Shown here: piece by piece, positions 10,338 to 21,329 of the stretch | Numbering within the stretch: the first letter of the stretch is position 1 | How the letters are laid out: the number at the start of each line of letters is the position of its first letter | Origin: Argyresthia goedartella | Lineage: Eukaryota > Arthropoda > Insecta > Lepidoptera > Argyresthiidae | Reading direction: 5' to 3' | Length of the DNA: 64,000 bases | Assembly: GCA_949825045.1 (NCBI GenBank) | Contig: OX463808.1 | Location: 23,125,674-23,189,673, forward strand | Translations under genes and position numbers: made by a program | The notes under the pieces: generated by a model | The model's database searches: none | Told to the model about the DNA's origin: nothing | What the model saw: only the letters and a program-made list of their open reading frames with translations

Positions 10338-11327
10338 ATGGCGTCAGGACAGGTGACGCAATTGTTATCTGAAATAGTGAATAGATGAGACAGTTTGGAG
10401 CGTGGTTCGAGTGCGAGCAATGCTAGTAGGACTTCGAACAGACAGACGGACAGACAGGAACTAGAGACGTTTGAACAATCGGTAGAAAAACGTCAATCAT
10501 GCATAGTAAAAATGACACAGAAGTTGCCAACATTCGATGGGCGGAGTTCGGAAAATCCGATGATTTTCTTAAGAGATTTAAAGGCTTATATTAAAGTCTC
10601 GGGAGATAGTTCGAGGGCTTTGATATGGGCAACGGATAGCTTGGTAGGAATTGCAAAAGTTCGAATGAGATTATACAGAGACTCATGGCGAACTTATTCG
10701 GATTTTGAAAAAGATTTCAGAGAGGTATTCTGGAGAGATAAAGAACAGGAATTAATTAAACAAAGATTCCTAACCGCGAAGTCCGATTCCAAGAAAGGTC
10801 AAAGTATGGAAGAATTTTTTGCCTCTCAATTGAATAGCATATATGAGCTTACGATACCGTTTACTGATACGGAGAAGATCAACACGATTTTCAGACAGTT
10901 GCCGCGCGATATTCAGGTAGCGTTTTTTGCTAGAAAGGAACCAATGACAATACGAGACGCGGTCGAGTTCCTTCGGCATTTAGAACGGAATGTCGATGGG
11001 GGATTAAGTGCGTTGCATAGTTTGGAGACAATGAATACGAACAACGTAAGGCGGAATAGCTACATGCGAGGGCAATATCGTGCTTTACGAGTAAATACGA
11101 TGCGAGATAACGCGGTGAGTCATAGGAATAATTATAACGCGGGAACAAAGGCACGAAACGAATTTGGGACGCGCGCTCGCGGTTATTTTCGCGGTAGAGG
11201 TAGGCAGCCTCAGGCTAGTTTCAAGGCAATAGAGTTCCAAAGGGGCAATGATAGTTCGGGTAATACAGAGGCAGGGCAAAGTTCAAGTGACAGGAATAAT
11301 GCGATAAATCAGAATTCAAAAAACTAG
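10338..11327 (+). pseudogene. gag: Ty3-type gag, one premature stop
   Basis: The first ATG in frame is 10338 (MASGQVTQLLS), interrupted by TGA at 10386; after that the frame is open to TAG at 11325. The capsid-like core reads LPTFDGRSSENPMIFLRDLK, then FEKDFREVFW and FRQLPRDIQVAFF, the pattern of Ty3/gypsy retrotransposon Gag. The C-terminus is basic with RGYFRGRGR and has no CCHC zinc knuckle, so RNA binding probably depends on the Arg/Gly tail. If read only from the first internal ATG (10512), the domain would still be whole. The stop overlaps the downstream frame at a slippery heptamer. Confidence 0.8.
11318..11324 (+). promoter_or_regulatory. Canonical -1 ribosomal frameshift site between gag and pol
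   Basis: The heptamer A AAA AAC is in the correct phase: gag codons are TCA AAA AAC TAG. Slipping back one base avoids the TAG at once and enters the protease frame as CTA GTG GAC. This is the X XXY YYZ class known from many retroelements. I did not identify a downstream stem-loop or pseudoknot with confidence. Confidence 0.7.
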
Positions 11328-12105
11328 TGGACTCGCGCGGGTCGTTCGCGCTCAGATATTTATTACGCTTTGGGTGGACAGCCGATCAAATTGATAGAAA
11401 GCATAGACTGTATGATTTGTGTAATTTGGATTCGAACGTCGGTGTGAATGAATTTATTCGATTACTAGCGCATAAAGCACACGGATATGCCGTGTGTTTA
11501 GATGAAAAATCGATATTGGATTGTAGAGATCGCAATGACAGGCGTTTACATACGATATTCAGAGACGACGATTCGACTGAGTGTGGGCGCGATCTATGTA
11601 GTACATTGACATTGCCTGAGATAGATGTGTGTATTGGAAATATTGTTGTAAGGAGTTTGATTGATTCGGGGAGCGAAATCAGTGTAATAAGTCGGAGAGT
11701 GTACGATGAAGTATGCAGGCAAATGGGAAAACCAACGGAAATACCGATCCCAAGTTTGAGAATCACAGGTGCGTTTGGGGTCAGTAAGGAAAAGGTTGAT
11801 AAGTTAGTCACGTTACCATTAACAATAGGTGAATGCGTTATCGATACTCCAATGCTAGTATTAACAAGGGTGCCTAAAGATTTAATTTAAGGGTTTGATT
11901 TTATACAACAGACGCGAGCCAGTTTAATGTGTGAGGGAAATAAGAGGCTAATTATACGAAGCGCCGGGCAGATCTGTGAAATACCATTAGGTACTGGCCC
12001 TAATCAGGATTCTTGCTGTTGTACAATGGAAGTACAGGACCAAGATACCTGTAGAAATATGATAGAGGAATATGTGAATAATTCATCAATAACCTGTTGA
12101 ACTCA
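11324..12105 (+). pseudogene. pol: Ty3-type pol: aspartic protease region
   Basis: In the -1 frame relative to gag. The protease signature LIDSGSEISVISRRV gives the catalytic D-S-G, with a conserved flap/dimer stretch after it. An in-frame TAA at 11888 interrupts the frame, which then stays open to TGA at about 12100, so the stop is a point change. No zinc-binding or dUTPase domain is visible. Confidence 0.75.
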
Positions 12106-12761
12106 AAACAAAGTTATTGCCGGTGTTAAATCAACATGCAGAGTTGTTTAGCGATAGGGTAGGTCGGACAAATAAATATATACATGAGATAAAAACGAGA
12201 GATGAAACGCCTTTCGTAAAACGAAGCTATCCCATACCGTTCGCATATCGCGATAAGGTAACAAAACGTTTGAAAGAAATGGAACAGATAGGTATTATTA
12301 GCAGGCAATCTACGGATTTCAGCAGTCCATTGACTTGTGCACTAAAGAAGTCAGGGGAGGTTCGGATTTTACTAGATGCGCGACAATTAAACACGGGAAT
12401 GATTGGGGAAGTTCAAGCTACACCTTTAATGAGTGAGATATTGCAGTCGGGTCGCCGGATAAATTACATAGGGGTTATTGATATCAAAGATGCGTATTTT
12501 TCTATACCATTATCAGACGAATCTAAACGATACACGGGTTTTGTATATCAAGGCAGAAGTTACGTTTACAACGTTTTACCTCAGGGGTTGAAAACCAGTG
12601 TGGGTTCATTTTCGAGGGCGATGGACTTAATCTTAGGGCCAGAGGTTAGGTCATATTGTTTAAATTTTGTTGACGATTTGGCGATTTTAACTGAGGGTGA
12701 TTTTGATCAGCATTTGTCTCAAGTGGACACGGTTCTGAGTAAATTGAAAGACCGACCTTAG
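12090..12761 (+). pseudogene. pol: Ty3-type reverse transcriptase, N-terminal two thirds
   Basis: Continues pol after a one-base frameshift near 12090. Visible RT blocks: PFVKRSYPIPFAYRDKV (fingers), SSPLTCALKKSGEVRILLDA, VIDIKDAYFSIPL (first catalytic Asp), VLPQGLKTS, and NFVDDLAIL (the F-V-D-D catalytic box). It ends after SQVDTVLSKLKD, where the element is cut off; thumb, RNase H and integrase are missing. The truncation point coincides with LINE-derived sequence. Confidence 0.85.
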
Positions 12762-12772
12762 CCTTTATGCCC

Positions 12773-12810
12773 TTACATAACGATCCTCTAAACTTGAATT
12801 GGTTCACAGT
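12773..12810 (+). repeat. LINE family B, left stub of an interrupted copy
   Basis: TTGAATTGGTTCACAGTT matches the RT-thumb coding segment at 45288-45305. The copy resumes at about 14585 with AATAAATGCTGATAAAACC, equivalent to 45311 onward. The two stubs were contiguous before the family A LINE inserted between them. Confidence 0.7.
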
Positions 12811-14584
12811 TTTTTTTTTTTTTTTTAGGTTTTAGAATTTTATTTCTCAAAAGAACAATAATGTAGTTCACTTATAGAGAAACATTAATCTATACATTAA
12901 AATAATGTTTTTAAATATATATAACACACTTATGCGAGCTATTATTATATTATAATTTTTTTCTTTTTTTACGTGACTATGACTTTTAAACAAAATCGAC
13001 TATACTAGACAAAATATGCTTTTTTAAAAGTGATTTAAATCCAGGAAGTGATTCTGCATTTGTGATGTTTTGCGGTAGTTTGTTAAACATATGCGCTCCC
13101 TCAAACAATATACTAGTTTTGCCGTAGTTTGTTCTCGGTGCTATTAATTGTATCTTATTGCCACCTCTAAGGTTGTGCGTGATATTTTTCTTTGTGAAGA
13201 TTACTTCAGAGTGAGTTAAGTTATTTAAAATTTTATAAACCAGGATACATGTTTTGTATGTATAGAGTTGTTTTATATGCATTAATTTAGTTTCTTTATA
13301 CACTTTCACTGTTGACGTTAAAAAATCCATTCCAAATAGTACTTTTATCGATTTATTTTGTGCTATTTGTAATTGCTTTAAATGTGTACTGGCTGCACTT
13401 TCCCAGACTTCTATAAGATATTCAAGCTGCGGTTGGATTAATGAGTTGTAGATATTGTACTTAACTTTTTTATGTAGACATCCAGTAATTCGTCGTAACA
13501 TACCAGTGAGCGATGATATTTTGGAAATCATACGTTCAATTTATAACTGCCAAGTCAACAGTGGATCCAGGGTAAGACCCAGATATTTTTCGTGGCTGGA
13601 TATACATATAGACTCCCCGTTAAGGAGAAGTGGATCGTGGTTCGGAATTGGTTTATTCTTTGTTGCAAATATCATGTAGCTTGTTTTGTTAGCATTTATT
13701 GTTAGTAAATTATATTGAAACCAATCGAAAAGCTTATCAAGATCCTGCTGTGCTTGTTGTATTAAGTCGTGAATAGATGATTCAAAGTAAAATAGACAGG
13801 TATCGTCTGCATATAGGGAAATATGACCGTGTAGATTAATTTTGCAGATATTGTTAACATAAACGGAGAATAAGAGTGGACCGAGTATAGAACTTTGAGG
13901 AACGCCGCATTCAATATGCTGTGAGAGACTTTCAAAATCACCAATCTTGACCCTTTGAAAACGATTTTCTAGATATGACTTAAAAATATGCAGTGCCGAT
14001 TGTTTTAATCCTGTATTTTTGAGATTATCCAAAAGTATATTGTGACTTATTGTATCAAATGCTTTCTTTAAATCGATGAATACTCCTTGAGCTATGTTTT
14101 TCTTATCAATATTAATTTTTATGTGTGTGATTAAATCTACGGTCGCTGAAACAGTGTTGGATTTTGGTCTGAAGCCATATTGTCGTTCAAAAAGAAAGTT
14201 GATCGATGTTAAGTAGGAAAATAGTCTGCTATGGAGTAACTTTTCGAAAATTTTAGACAAGCACGGCAAAACCGAAACTGGTCGATAATTACTTGGCTCG
14301 GTTCTGTTTCCAGATTTAAATAAAGGTGATACCTTTGCAATTTTCAGACTGTCAGGAAACGTTCCGGACTTCAGACATTCATTAAAACAGTTTGCAAGAC
14401 TGGTAACTATATGATCCCTAATGCATTTCAAGCCTTTAGCACCTACGCCATCTACACCTTTACTAGTATTTGAGTCCAAATTGTCTATGATATCTTTGAT
14501 TTCATCTGCAGTGCATACCTCAAATTCTTTCATCTCTGACCCACCTGAACTGTTGAGGGTGTCAGTATACTTGTGGTATTTTTA
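12811..14584 (-). mobile_element. 5'-truncated LINE (family A) with RT, inserted in LINE family B
   Basis: Minus strand. The 3' end is a poly-A tail (T16 at 12811-12826 on the plus strand). Open frame from about 14580 to 13541 encodes most of RT: GVDGVGAKGLK, SNYRPVSVLPCLSKIFEKLL, FIDLKKAFDTISHNILL (first catalytic Asp), VPQSSILGPLLF (Ser replaces the usual Gly) and SLYADDTCLF. It is followed, after a stop/frameshift at about 13531-13541, by the C-terminal part (13531-12986), including YNSLIQPQLEYL and APRTNYGKTSILFEG. Endonuclease and ORF1 are absent. It falls in the Jockey/CR1 group. Candidate short target duplication AGTT on both sides. Confidence 0.85.
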
Positions 14585-15190
14585 ATTTAAGTTAATTAAT
14601 AAATGCTGATAAAACCAAGTGTATTAAATTCACATTTTAAGAAATTGACATACTAACTAAGCCACTCAATTTATTTACGGCGATATAATGTATGTACGAA
14701 AGAACCTTACCAATTATTTATACTTATCCAAGAAATAGCGATGGTTGTAATTTTAACACAGAAAATCATCATTGACTAGTTGCGCCCCGGTTTACATTCG
14801 CCAAAGTTAGCATTTCTTTCAAGGGTCCGTATATTTTCTACTAAAACAAGATAGCTCTGGAGATTTTAAATTATCATTGGAGCAATTTTAAAAACATATG
14901 GGATATTACAATATTCAAGATAACATAAATGATAAGACTGCATGGGGTTAATTAACTCAATACAGAACTGGCTATAATAAAATAATTACGTAATTATTTA
15001 TGCCTGCATATTATTCATAATATATAATATTGAAATATTTGTATTGGTTAAACACAACCAACTTTTAAAAGAGACTTCAAAATCTATAAGGGGAGTTTTT
15101 TCGCCTTTCTTCTTCCATAGTAGTTCATTTAAAAATGCAAAAAAATGACGTTTTCTTAGTAAGTATATGTAAATATGTACAGTAGTAAAG
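14585..15190 (+). pseudogene. LINE family B, right stub with RT C-terminus and 3' UTR
   Basis: It begins as the continuation of the 12773-12810 stub, then jumps by an internal deletion from the equivalent of 45345 to that of 45712 (AAATTGACATACTAAC). It continues through the C-terminal coding block and the family 3' UTR (TTCTTCCATAGTAGTTC, then GTACAGTAGTAAAGACAT). Many point changes and frameshifts; not coding. Confidence 0.8.
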
Positions 15191-15194
15191 ACAT

Positions 15195-15700
15195 TTTGAC
15201 TAGAAAGTGCCCACACTTAGTTTCAGAGAGCCTTATTGCTTGCTCCAAGTCACTTTCTGTCCGAACACTCAAGTTAGGAATGTTAGGTAGGTCACAACTT
15301 TATCACAAGCTGGAGCCGACGCGAAGCGGAGCGGAGCGAAACGATCCCATGTTTTTAAGTATCAAATAGGGAGTACATTTTTGATGAACATTTACTTAGT
15401 TAATTTGGGATGAAATAATTTTATTGCGTGTAACTGTTTACTCAATTTGCCAAAAAGTTAAATATAAGCTATTAAATACTACTAATAGTTTACCCACAAA
15501 AGGTCAGAACAATTTAAATTGTCCCTTGAACATCAGTACAAGTTCTATGTAAATATTACACTAAAATGTTTGGGAGTAAATTTTGTTTGTCTCGAGGGAC
15601 ATGTAGGGTTTTCACTACTCTATACGTTAACTCCCCTTTAATTGCATATGTTAATGATGTTATCTCTTATTAGTGATAAGCTCCTCTTTGCACATGTATT
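15195..15700. other. No gene seen
   Basis: Only short frames. It contains a GAGCGGAGCGAAACG-type purine/GC microsegment near 15320 resembling one near 24135, which is common in lepidopteran repeats. Confidence 0.4.
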
Positions 15701-15710
15701 TTTCATTTGT

Positions 15711-15745
15711 GGGGCCAGAAGCAATGCATGTGCCTGTATAAAAAA
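15711..15745 (+). repeat. SINE-2 tail fragment
   Basis: GGGGCCAGAAGCAATG followed by GTGCCTGTAT matches the 3' part of the SINE-2 family seen at 23149-23300 and 61511-61700. The head is missing. Confidence 0.55.
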
Positions 15746-15839
15746 TGTGTATGTCTGTAGCCGCTATAGCAACAAATAATGAAGGCAACAAATATAATGA
15801 TCACCAAAAAATTTTTTTCCTACCCAAAATGGATAAATG

Positions 15840-16130
15840 AACACCAAAAGTTGCAAAAAATATCAGGGCAAAATACTGCGGTACCTTAGGTGAATAGGAA
15901 TACTTAGGTTTATCTTTAGTGTTAGGTTGAATATGTAAGAACAACAAAAAATACTTAAAACATAAACGTACACAAAACATAAAAAGAATTTTGGTGATCA
16001 TTTATCCAAACACAATTTGGTGGACATTTATCCATTCTGGCAGTCATTTCGAATTTATTGGTAGTAAAATAGGTGCGTTTTTGGTAATCGTTTAAACACA
16101 AGCCAATAATTAACTATTCTATATTTTATC
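15840..16130. repeat. Repeat module shared, inverted, with 53790-53925
   Basis: ATATCAGGGCAAAATACTGC, then GGTTGAATATGTAAGAACAAC and AATACTTAAAACATAA all recur on the opposite strand at 53790-53925, in the same order. Between and after them are imperfect repeats of TGATCA(C/T)...TTTGGTG. A non-autonomous Helitron-like element is possible; I could not find defined ends. Confidence 0.5.
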
Positions 16131-16235
16131 AATTAAAAGGGGTCCCCATACAAGATATTTATTTTAACACCAGCTGTGAGATAACAAACCATAACATGAT
16201 TCAAATATGATCGTAGGTTTCGCGTTTCACATGGT

Positions 16236-16320
16236 TGTGGTGGCGCAATCGGATTTATATCGTTTCCGCAATCTTAGGGTTTTGGGTTCGAATCCACGTT
16301 CGGACATTCTCTGTTTGTTT
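16236..16320 (+). repeat. tRNA-like SINE head
   Basis: GGTGGCGCAATCGGATT resembles box A and GGGTTCGAATCCACG is a good box B at the right spacing. Acceptor and anticodon stems do not pair, so this is a SINE head or tRNA pseudogene. Confidence 0.5.
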
Positions 16321-16359
16321 TTGTTTTGTTATTTTTAGTGACTAAGTGTTATTGTACGA

Positions 16360-16400
16360 TGATACGGAACCCTTCGTATGCGAGTCCGAGCCGCGCTTGA
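16360..16400 (-). repeat. Fragment of the GGTTCCGTA dispersed repeat
   Basis: On the minus strand it reads CGGACTCGCATACGAAGGGT followed by TCCGTATCA, matching the 5' part of the repeat at 54531-54955. Confidence 0.55.
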
Positions 16401-16483
16401 CTGATTATTATAAATCTTTTGTTTTGTAGAATAAAGTATAAAGTAAGTATTGTAGTGTTATGCTACTTACATGGTATTCTTGC

Positions 16484-16848
16484 TTCCTTTCCCTTAGCTC
16501 CAGCTCCACCATCAGTCCTTTTTGTTTGTCCTTCAGGGTGCTTGCTCTATTACGCTGGATACTTGGTGAGCTGTGCAGCTTACTATTTGTCATCACCTTT
16601 ATTTCCATAGGACCCTGTAACGTTTTAAACCATAAGAACACATTAATAAATCATGTTTGCTCTGCATTTTCATGCTATCAGCACTTCTAAATCGATAGCG
16701 AAGCGACTTACCTTTGGTGACCTTGTTTTTGGCTTTCTCCGAAACTCTACAATCTCGGGCTTCGTGCGCGCTGGTGCGCTATTTTTTTTCCTTTCGTTGT
16801 TTTGTAATTTACTGCATGGTTTTCGTTTTGGTTACCGTATTACGAGCC
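16484..16848 (-). pseudogene. Two candidate spliced exons of an unrecognised gene
   Basis: Minus strand. Exon a (16848 to about 16712) follows a TTTCATTTCAG acceptor and ends CACCAAAG|GTAAGT. Exon b (about 16614 to 16491) follows AACGTTACAG and ends GAATACCAT|GTAAGT. Both open in phase 0 and join as TRSPK/GPMEIKVMTN, continuing to KGLMVELELRERKQEYH, a basic protein with a helical, charged end. No domain is recognised. It may be part of a gene extending beyond what I can follow, or a relic; the helical end loosely recalls the C-termini of Myb/SANT accessory proteins. Confidence 0.35.
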
Positions 16849-17024
16849 TGAAATGAAACTTTGACATCTGTTGATGCCTTTGTTTATCTGGTTGTCATGG
16901 CAATGCCCATTCAAACTAGTTAGCGGTCAGATATTTTTGCTTTAATACTTTTACAAAAATACTCTTTCTCTCTTGGCCACTCACAAAAATTACGTTTAAT
17001 TTAAATAATTTTTAGAACTCTCCA

Positions 17025-17620
17025 AATAGGGTATAAAAGCGGAACATTTCTGAAATTCTGGAGAGTCTCACGTCAGCTTCTGAACTGGAAGTACCAGTTA
17101 AAGGCCTTATCCCGGGGTCGCTCAACCCCGGGATCCTGCGAGCCTTCAAACTCCCTCAAAACCTTCAAATCAATCTTCAAACAACGGGATTCTGCGAGCC
17201 GTGCCTACGCCGCTACCGTTCCTACAACGAAGATTTCTACAACGGGATTCTGCGAGCCGTGCCTACGCCGCTACCGTTCCTACAACGACGATTTCTACAA
17301 CGGGATCCAGCGAGCCGTAGCTACAAGTACGCCGCTACCGTTCCTACAACGACGATTTCTACAACGGGATCCAGCGAGCCGTAGCTAAAAGTACGCCGCT
17401 ATCGTTCCTACAACGACGATTTCAACAACATCTACAACTACAAATACGCCGCAACCTGGTCATCACCCCACTGATCTACTTCTCTTCGTGTTCTCCGCTT
17501 CCTTCTTTCTATCCAGACATCTGTATTTTATAAAACCTGTTTCACCTCATTCATCTTCATCTTTTCATTTTTTTAAATTAATTCATTGTAAATAACCAAT
17601 AAACTGTCACTCTAAAATTT
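17025..17620 (+). repeat. LTR-like segment with promoter, tandem repeats and poly(A) signal
   Basis: GGGTATAAAAGCGG is a TATA box near 17031, with TCTCACGTCAGC in the initiator position. An array follows at 17181-17424 of four units of 58, 58, 64 and about 64 bp, each starting ACAACGGGAT and containing GCGAGCC and GCCGCTACCGTTCC. AATAAACTGTCACTC (17599) is a poly(A) signal. Promoter, transcribed repeats and poly(A) signal within 600 bp are what a solo LTR looks like. No gag/pol adjoins it, and the unit length is not a multiple of three, so the array is non-coding. Confidence 0.5.
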
Positions 17621-17774
17621 TATTCTGGTTGTTTTCTGTTAGGTTCTGGTTAGGTTCGTAGCCTCACACGAAAGTATGTTATGTTGTTATCCGCAACAGC
17701 AGTCCAAATGTTTGGTAGACAATATTATAAAAACTTCGGATGTTTAATGTCATGTATCATCATTACTAATATGA

Positions 17775-17965
17775 ACTGATGGAGATTAAGGCGATGCCGT
17801 CAAGAAGATGCCAAAGATCAGTCAGAAGACCGCCTGCCAGATGGTCCAATGACATAGCGAGGGTAACAGGAAAACAATGGAGGCGGGTTGCACAGCACAG
17901 AGTTGAATGGCTTGTACTTGAGGCCTATACTCAACAGTGCCTACTCTGACATCGTGGTGATGATG
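17775..17965 (+). pseudogene. RTE-type LINE, extreme 3' coding fragment
   Basis: The frame reads RRPPARWSNDIARVTGKQWR and then AQHRVEW..LEAYTQQ, the typical C-terminal end of RTE-clade reverse transcriptase proteins. Followed by GATGATGATG, a short tandem tail. A 5'-truncated insertion. Confidence 0.7.
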
Positions 17966-18474
17966 ATCTGCTGAGGTCACTCCTCAAATATTTCAACTGG
18001 AAACACAGAAAAGTGGAACATCCCTATTTATTACAGTGGCAATAGGACAAACTTAACTAGCTGTCCCTTATTTAGTTAACCTTTCAGCCTTCAGCCGTTA
18101 GAAGTTATTGCCTTAAAATTATTCTTCCTGATTCACCGCGAGCTACCCTCCGAGGATTAAGTGTCTAATCTAAAGTGGGACCGGAAAATTAACAGTAATT
18201 TCGCTCTATAACACACCTGCTCGTCCACTGGTCTTATCAGCATCTTCGTGGGATAAATAGGACACCTGAAAATGTGGTTTAGGTAATTAGGTTCTGTTTT
18301 TATAATTATCTTTTATTAGGTAGTAATTTTCAAGAAAACTTGCACATCCTTGTAGCATAAAATAAAGTAAAGTTCCTATACGTGAACATTAAACCCTGAA
18401 CTACCTATATTTGAAAATAAACGCGTTTTACTTTGAATTTATTTCTGTTTTGTATACAACAGGTCTCTTTATTC

Positions 18475-18560
18475 ACACGGAAATTTAATTCTTCACGGGC
18501 ATCAAACCATAACATACAACGTCACGCCTTTTCCTATATGGGATGACAAGAGGAATAATT
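18475..18560 (-). repeat. Lepidopteran SINE-type tail fragment
   Basis: CAACGTCACGCCTTTTCC with flanking CATAACATA matches, inverted, the tail at 34540-34590. Head not preserved. Confidence 0.5.
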
Positions 18561-18789
18561 GAGCCCACGTGACAACAAAACGTTTACGTTTATTCGCTAT
18601 TTTAGTAAGAATCAGCACACATACACAAACACTCACAATAAAAAATGGAGATTATTAATTATAACAAGAACTTACCTGTAGGTATGTACGTGAAGTTCAT
18701 ATCATATCAGTATCATAATTGTACGAAGTACTTCGACCGAACAGATAAGTATCTGAAATCTAAGTATTATTATATTAATTATACACAAT

Positions 18790-18996
18790 ATGAACAACTT
18801 TCCCAAGAAACAAATGGTCGCAAACGGAAAAAAAAAATTGGGTCTCCCATAGTAACTAGTAATCAGCTTATCCGAACAATGTACTGAAGGACGATTTTTT
18901 TTTCATTTGCGACCCTATGTTTCTTGGGGGAAGTTGTTGATATTGATGGGTACTATCATTCACCAAAATATGGTCAGCTGATTAAATGTCACCCTG
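18790..18996. mobile_element. MITE family M2, partial copy
   Basis: The right end, GGTACTATCATTCACC then ATGGTCAGCTGATTAAATGT and CACCCTG|TA, matches the M2 terminus at 25352-25623. The inner arms (CCCAAGAAACAAATGG and its inverse near 18930) pair. The left terminus is lost. TA follows the right end. Confidence 0.75.
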
Positions 18997-18999
18997 TAT

Positions 19000-20620
19000 A
19001 CCAAACTACCAAATAAGTTGTAGCCCTGGATTTTATCTAGGTTAATTTCAGTACTTCAGAACAAACTACTTAAAGTTGTTGTTTATTTAATTTGTCATAA
19101 AATCAGAGCAATATCTAAACGTATCGGCTGTCACTGTCGGCCACTACTCCCCGCTAGGTGGCGCGGCTTGGGAGTTGCCGTTCTACAGAAAATTGTGGGA
19201 AATGTACGGTAACTTTCGTATTACAATCGGGGTCGTTTTAAGTTATGTATCAATGACTTGTCAAAGGAGCTGTATACCGACAAATGTTTTTGTTGTACAC
19301 CAACAACCCTCTAGATATTCGTTTAGTTATATAATTATTGATGGTGTGAAACTCGTCATCATCAAGCCCGTTTTTTGTCCGGGAAAGTGACAGTTCGGAA
19401 TTCGTGTCGTTGTAGCGGTCACCCACCTTCTATAAAGTTAGGAGGATTTCGCCGCCATATAAATATGGAGATTACACCTGAGGGCGCCTTTCCTCTCGAG
19501 TTGACATGGTGCAAGCCCCGACCTAAAGGGCTAGGCCGATGTTAGCCCAAGGCCCTGACCGAAGAAACGACGCTTCATGGTGCATGGAGATACCCCGCCA
19601 TTTTGTACACGAGGAATTCGCCAGAGTATTACAGTTTAAATAATTCCTATTCACATTTATTCTCCTCAGTCCTGAGGAGGTTTAGGTTAAAAGAAAATGA
19701 GGAAAAACGCAGAGATACAGCCAAAATAACAAAAAAATGTATGGGAAATCGAGAAGTATCAGCTTCTTATCGCTAGATGGCGTTGGTCATTCAAACTCCT
19801 CTGTCATTGATTAATTAGATAATTAATTTAACCTCTTTGTTGGTAGCGGACTATGTTCCACAGTTGTGCAATGCAAATAGTTACTATTCAAAGGATAGAT
19901 GTCATTACTAGCGGATGTTCTTCACTTACCCATATGTAAATTAAGTACTAACTTTTATCTATCGATCAACTATTATATTACTAATTTTCTCGCCAACGTG
20001 GCACTTGGGTATGTACCATATTACAGTATTTTAGGTGGTACGAAGTTCACCGGGTCAGCTAGTAAGTAGGTAGTTATAATTGTCAATAGTTGGTGTAGCA
20101 TAAAAGTTAAATTAAAATATACAGTGAGACAGCCGAATGTACGAATGTCAACATTATCACACACTCTTTTGAGGGACGATTTAATTGAGAGTGCCCTTAT
20201 TTTTAAAATGGCATGCACGAACGGTTATTAATTCCGATGAGCGTATGATCAACTAAGTGGACGAAAAATATATGCCGTATGACAACATTCAGTAGCAAAA
20301 GTTGGTTCCTATTACAATTTTATTAGATTCCGTCTGATGTTGTTCATTCCATCATTCAATACAGGAAGTGTTTCGTTACACGCCAATTACTGAGCCCACT
20401 TGTGTCAGTTTACGTATGGTTTACTCTCGTTTCGCATTATGAAGTAAACAGTAAAACGAGAAGTCAAACTTCAAAGACATTAAAAAAAACGTAATAAATA
20501 TCTCAACAGCTAAGCTCTTTTAATTTCACGAAAATCTAAGAATACTTCTATGAATTCTGCATAAAATTGACTCGGTGGACGAAAATTAAAAGAACCATAA
20601 GATAAGGACTCTAAGCTCTA
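19000..20620. other. No gene seen
   Basis: Short frames only, with no recognised domain. The 19420-19620 part is less AT-rich (CTCGAGTTGACATGGTGC and nearby) and may be an unrecognised element. Confidence 0.4.
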
Positions 20621-20624
20621 GCTG

Positions 20625-20740
20625 GGTACAGTAGTTAGGATGGCAGAATTAGAGAGGAGATTCACAAAGGCCACGTTCAAATGGCCCAGGTGCAGGCACT
20701 ACGACCCCCTTATAGGATAATATAAGAAGAAAAGGGGGTG
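20625..20740 (+). repeat. 3' end fragment of the R1/I-type LINE
   Basis: GGCCCAGGTGCAGGCACTAC with upstream GGATGGC matches the 3' end at 48050-48160 (GGCCAGGTGCAGGCAC). It ends in a GAAGAA-type tail. No coding sequence retained. Confidence 0.55.
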
Positions 20741-21329
20741 TAACTACCTACATTTCGTTAGAAAAGGAAATCTTATTTCATTGTAGGGTAAGTATCAAAA
20801 TAAAATCTATCAAATTATTTATTCGTTTAGCAGAAGTCGTCGAGTCGTTCCAGACTATCACATTAAATGCCTTTTCAAGTACGGAGTGGAAGAGCAACTG
20901 ATGCGCCCACGTTCTGCCAGTCATTTGATACTCCATTTTGCTTGACAGAGGGCTAGTCCATCGCCGCAACTGTGGAGATGTTGAAAGTTTCCTGACGATG
21001 TTTTTTCTACTGGTAGTTTATAATTTATAACAGTTTTCCTTGTTTATCGGAAACACACACATAAAGAATAAGGAAATGGAGGAATAATCAATATGTTGGC
21101 TCCACTGATGTACACTAGTACCTTTACAAAAAGTGATAGATAAAATGCTTAAAATTTGTAAAAAATATATATATTTCATAAATATTTTGTTGTTTAAATT
21201 TTTTAGATTGATAGTTGGTGAGACATACATAAGTATGTACAATAAACCTCGTAAAAAACAGGTTAAACTTAAAGTAAAAACCATAGGCTACACCCATCCG
21301 TTCCTGGCGGCTAGGCATGAATACCAGTT

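Noticed and set aside
16236..16310. tRNA gene
   Set aside because: Box-like motifs are present, but the stems do not pair; more likely a SINE head.
17181..17424. Coding tandem repeat protein
   Set aside because: Units of 58 and 64 bp change frame at each unit and stops occur; the array is non-coding.
19420..19620. rRNA or snRNA gene
   Set aside because: Less AT-rich than its surroundings, but no conserved rRNA or snRNA motif could be recognised.
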